Assembly (NCBI GenBank): GCA_964629975.1
Contig: CAZVUN010000025.1
Span: forward strand, 1 to 29,104
Origin: G020354085 sp964629975
GTDB lineage: Bacteria > Pseudomonadota > Gammaproteobacteria > Acidiferrobacterales > Sulfurifustaceae
Direction of reading: 5' to 3'
DNA length: 29,104 nt
Part shown: in pieces, positions 27,457 to 29,104 of the stretch
Layout: each line of letters begins with the position of its first letter
Numbering within the stretch: position 1 is the stretch's first letter
Translations under genes and position numbers: made by a program
The notes under the pieces: generated by a model
Databases searched by the model: none
What the model was told of the DNA's origin: nothing
The model's input: only the letters and a program-made list of their open reading frames with translations

Positions 27457-28023
27457 ATGCGCGGGCGGATATCGCATGTGATCGGTTTCGACGATGCGCC
27501 GTTCGCGCGCAGCCATCGCGGCGATGTGCTCGTAGTCGGCGCGGTGTTCGCGGGTCAGCGCCTCGAGGGCGTGGTGAGCGGCAAGGTGCGGCGCGACGGG
27601 CGCAACGCCACCGCGACGCTGATCGATGTGATCGCACGCTCGCGCTTTCGCGCGCATCTGCAGGCGGTGCTGCTGCAAGGGGTTGCCTTCGCCGGGTTCA
27701 ATGTGGTCGATGTGCATGCCTTGCACGCGGCGCTTGGCATTCCGGTGATCGTGGTGGCGCGTCGCCAGCCGGACTTTGCCGCCATCCGCCGCGCCCTGCT
27801 GCACCACGTACCGGGCGGCCGGCGCAAGTGGGCGCTGATCGAAAGGCTCGGACCGATGGAACCGCTCGCCGGCGTGTACGTGCAGCGCGCCGGGCTGTCG
27901 GCGGAGCGCACCGCCGATCTCCTGCGGCGGCTGGCACGGCACAGTGCACTGCCGGAGCCCTTGCGCACCGCACACCTGATTGCCGGCGGCCTCGGCGCCG
28001 GCGAATCGCGCCACCGCGCCTAG
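27457..28023 (+). CDS. DUF99 (UPF0215) family protein
   Basis: A 188-residue protein with the DUF99 hallmarks: HVIGFDDAPFARSHRGDVLVVGAVF at the N-terminus (GFDD-PF, a conserved acidic pair), GVVSGKVRRDGRNAT, then VLLQGVAFAGFNVVDVHALH and GIPVIVVARRQPD. The family is better known in archaea and has a fold thought to be related to endonuclease V (RNase H-like); its activity is not established. No signal peptide. The start ATG at 27457 has no obvious Shine-Dalgarno sequence. It lies between metH and a small membrane protein and shares no tight overlap with either. DNA- or RNA-related function is a suggestion from the fold only. Confidence 0.85.
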   Translation: MRGRISHVIGFDDAPFARSHRGDVLVVGAVFAGQRLEGVVSGKVRRDGRNATATLIDVIARSRFRAHLQAVLLQGVAFAGFNVVDVHALHAALGIPVIVVARRQPDFAAIRRALLHHVPGGRRKWALIERLGPMEPLAGVYVQRAGLSAERTADLLRRLARHSALPEPLRTAHLIAGGLGAGESRHRA

Positions 28024-28080
28024 TCGCCCCGCCAACGCCGGGCGTGTGGCACAATCGCGGCTCGCGACCGGGGGACGCAG

Positions 28081-28296
28081 ATGCGCGAGGACAAACGTTA
28101 CCGCCTGCTGCTCGGTGCCGGCGCCGCCGGCATCACGCTGGTCGCCGGCGGCTACCTGCTGCAGATGCTGTGGAATCTGCTGCTGCCGCCGCTGCTGGGC
28201 GCGCCGCGCCTCGGCTACCTGCCGGCGCTCGCCATCACGGCGTTATTGCTGCTCGCCGGGTTGCTGCTCGCGCGCCGCGCTCGCCCCGCGCGCTGA
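28081..28296 (+). CDS. Small two-helix membrane protein
   Basis: A 71-residue protein: a basic start (MREDKRYR), a first membrane helix about 9–33 (LLLGAGAAGITLVAGGYLL and on), a short turn with GAPRLGYLP, a second helix about 46–64 (ALAITALLLLAGLLLA), and a basic C-terminus (RRARPAR). GGGGG lies 6 nt before the ATG, and CACAAT at 28050–28055 could be a -10. No known family is recognised. It precedes the convergent SET gene by 13 nt. Confidence 0.6.
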   Translation: MREDKRYRLLLGAGAAGITLVAGGYLLQMLWNLLLPPLLGAPRLGYLPALAITALLLLAGLLLARRARPAR

Positions 28297-28309
28297 GGCG
28301 GACTGCGGG

Positions 28310-28768
28310 TCAACCGTCGCGAAAGTACTTGGCGCGCAGGTACGGCAACAGCCACGGGCGCAGCCGCTCCTGCTGCTCGCGCGGCAGGTGGCGAAACGAC
28401 GTGACCAGCGTGCGGCACGAGGCGGCCCCGCACTGGCAGGGGAACCCCGCGAAGTCGTGCTCGTCGATGGCCGTGCTGTAGTCCCAGGTGATCTCCTCGT
28501 GCGCGGCGATGTCACGCAGCGCCACCAGCACCGGACCATCGCGGAATCCCGCGTTTGGCGCGCACGAGTGATTGACCAGGTCGTCGGCCTCGCCCGAGGC
28601 GCCGAGGTAGTGCTCCTCGCCGATCTGCAGGTGGTAGTCGTCGAAATCGACCTGGGAACGGTGCAGCTCGGCGCCGCGGAACACCATGATCACTTCCCCG
28701 GCCGCGATCGGCCGGGCGGCGAACACCCCGCGTCCGTGCTGTGGGCTGTCTTTGACGTAGTACTTCAT
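28310..28768 (-). CDS. SET-domain protein (putative protein lysine methyltransferase)
   Basis: A compact 152-residue protein made almost only of a SET domain: HGRGVFAARPIAAGEVIMVF (11–30), the pseudoknot motif NHSCAPN (66–72), EEITWDY (91–97) with the catalytic Tyr97 position, and a post-SET zinc-like cluster CQCGAASC (Cys111, Cys113, Cys118) followed by Arg. These are the S-adenosylmethionine- and lysine-binding elements of the family. The start MKYYVKD (28768) was preferred to an ATG 27 nt upstream because homologous SET proteins begin here. Free-standing SET proteins of this size occur in bacteria; the substrate is unknown. Convergent with the small membrane gene, divergent from the aldehyde dehydrogenase. 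Confidence 0.9.
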   Translation of the reverse strand: MKYYVKDSPQHGRGVFAARPIAAGEVIMVFRGAELHRSQVDFDDYHLQIGEEHYLGASGEADDLVNHSCAPNAGFRDGPVLVALRDIAAHEEITWDYSTAIDEHDFAGFPCQCGAASCRTLVTSFRHLPREQQERLRPWLLPYLRAKYFRDG

Positions 28769-28860
28769 GGGTCCGGCTCCGTCGCGCTCGCTCACTGTGC
28801 GGCGCGTACGCTACCAGAAGCGGCGGCACGCGATAAGCCCGGTGCGCGCGGGTGTCACGC

Positions 28861-28889
28861 TTGGGCGCGCGCGGCGTTTTCGCTATGCT
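28861..28889 (+). promoter_or_regulatory. Predicted promoter for the aldehyde dehydrogenase gene
   Basis: TTGGGC (28861–28866), 17 nt, TATGCT (28884–28889), with a start near 28896 and a 22-nt leader containing GGAGGGG before the ATG. Confidence 0.5.
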
Positions 28890-28917
28890 GCCGGCGCCAG
28901 CCACGCACGGAGGGGCC

Positions 28918-29104
28918 ATGACCGAATCGCTTGCGCTGTGGATCGACGGCCAGTACGTCAGCAGCACCGGCCAGCGCTTCGGCGACGTCCATGATCCGGC
29001 GCGCGGCGTGATCGTGCGCCGGGTCGCGCTCGCCACGGCGGCCGACGTCGCGCGCGCGGTGGCGGCGGCACGGCGCGCCTTCGGACCGTGGCGCGACACC
29101 ACGC
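28918..29104 (+). CDS. Aldehyde dehydrogenase, methylmalonate-semialdehyde dehydrogenase-like, N-terminal part
   Basis: Only 62 residues are inside the window; the frame runs off the end. The start ATG has a strong GGAGGGG upstream. The sequence begins MTESLALWIDGQYV and continues FGDVHDPARGVIVRRVALAT, then AADVARAVAAARRAFGPWRD, the N-terminal pattern of the aldehyde dehydrogenase superfamily and most like the CoA-acylating methylmalonate-semialdehyde dehydrogenase MmsA (valine and propionate metabolism). The catalytic Cys/Glu region is outside the window, so other aldehyde dehydrogenase subfamilies remain possible. Confidence 0.8.
   Translation, partial: MTESLALWIDGQYVSSTGQRFGDVHDPARGVIVRRVALATAADVARAVAAARRAFGPWRDTT

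Overview
The window is high-GC chromosomal DNA from a gammaproteobacterium. The block fimV–asd–leuB–leuD–leuC with a divergent LysR regulator is the arrangement familiar from gammaproteobacteria. A cobalamin-dependent methionine synthase, a MipA/OmpV porin-like protein and Sox/SOR-like domains suggest, by inference only, a relative of Chromatiales or Acidiferrobacterales-type sulfur oxidisers. A 100-N scaffold gap flanked by an exact 55-nt duplication shows that this is a draft assembly.

Layout. 1–5240 (minus strand): N-terminal part of fimV, then asd, leuB, leuD and leuC, all transcribed leftwards. leuC and the divergent lysR (5330–6199, plus) share overlapping promoters. A small unknown gene is coupled to lysR and runs tail-to-tail into an MFS transporter gene (6596–7729, minus).

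7990–19147 (minus strand) is the unusual part. Reading in the direction of transcription: aroC; an MlaE-type permease; a MlaF-like ABC subunit that has lost its ATPase motifs; an MCE/MlaD-type protein; a TPR lipoprotein; then a row of exported proteins. These are a caspase-like protease with a canonical EF-hand loop and a DUF4384-like domain, a separate DUF4384-like protein, a caspase-like protein fused to SoxY- and SoxZ-like domains, and a caspase-like protein with two 51-residue repeats and a C-terminal beta-rich domain. A second copy of that last domain follows in frame behind a single amber codon. All of these proteins carry signal peptides, lipoboxes or membrane anchors. I infer a cell-envelope system in which a lipid-transport-like membrane complex sits with three periplasmic caspase-fold proteins.

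19226–22804: a small unknown gene and a MipA/OmpV family gene (minus), then divergently a gluzincin-type metallopeptidase with an extremely basic N-terminal tail, translationally coupled to an ATP-grasp ligase.

22849–23459 is a self-contained transcription unit (good sigma-70 promoter, strong Shine-Dalgarno, perfect intrinsic terminator). It encodes a 151-residue protein that resembles the N-terminal half of sulfur oxygenase reductase and keeps the expected Cys and His-x3-His residues. Next come metH (23531–27253), a DUF99 gene, a two-helix membrane protein, a small SET-domain methyltransferase (minus) and the start of an aldehyde dehydrogenase cut by the window end.

The observations most worth following up are the SOR-like protein, the caspase–SoxYZ fusion, the three-caspase/MCE cluster with its degenerate ABC subunit, and the metallopeptidase/ATP-grasp pair.
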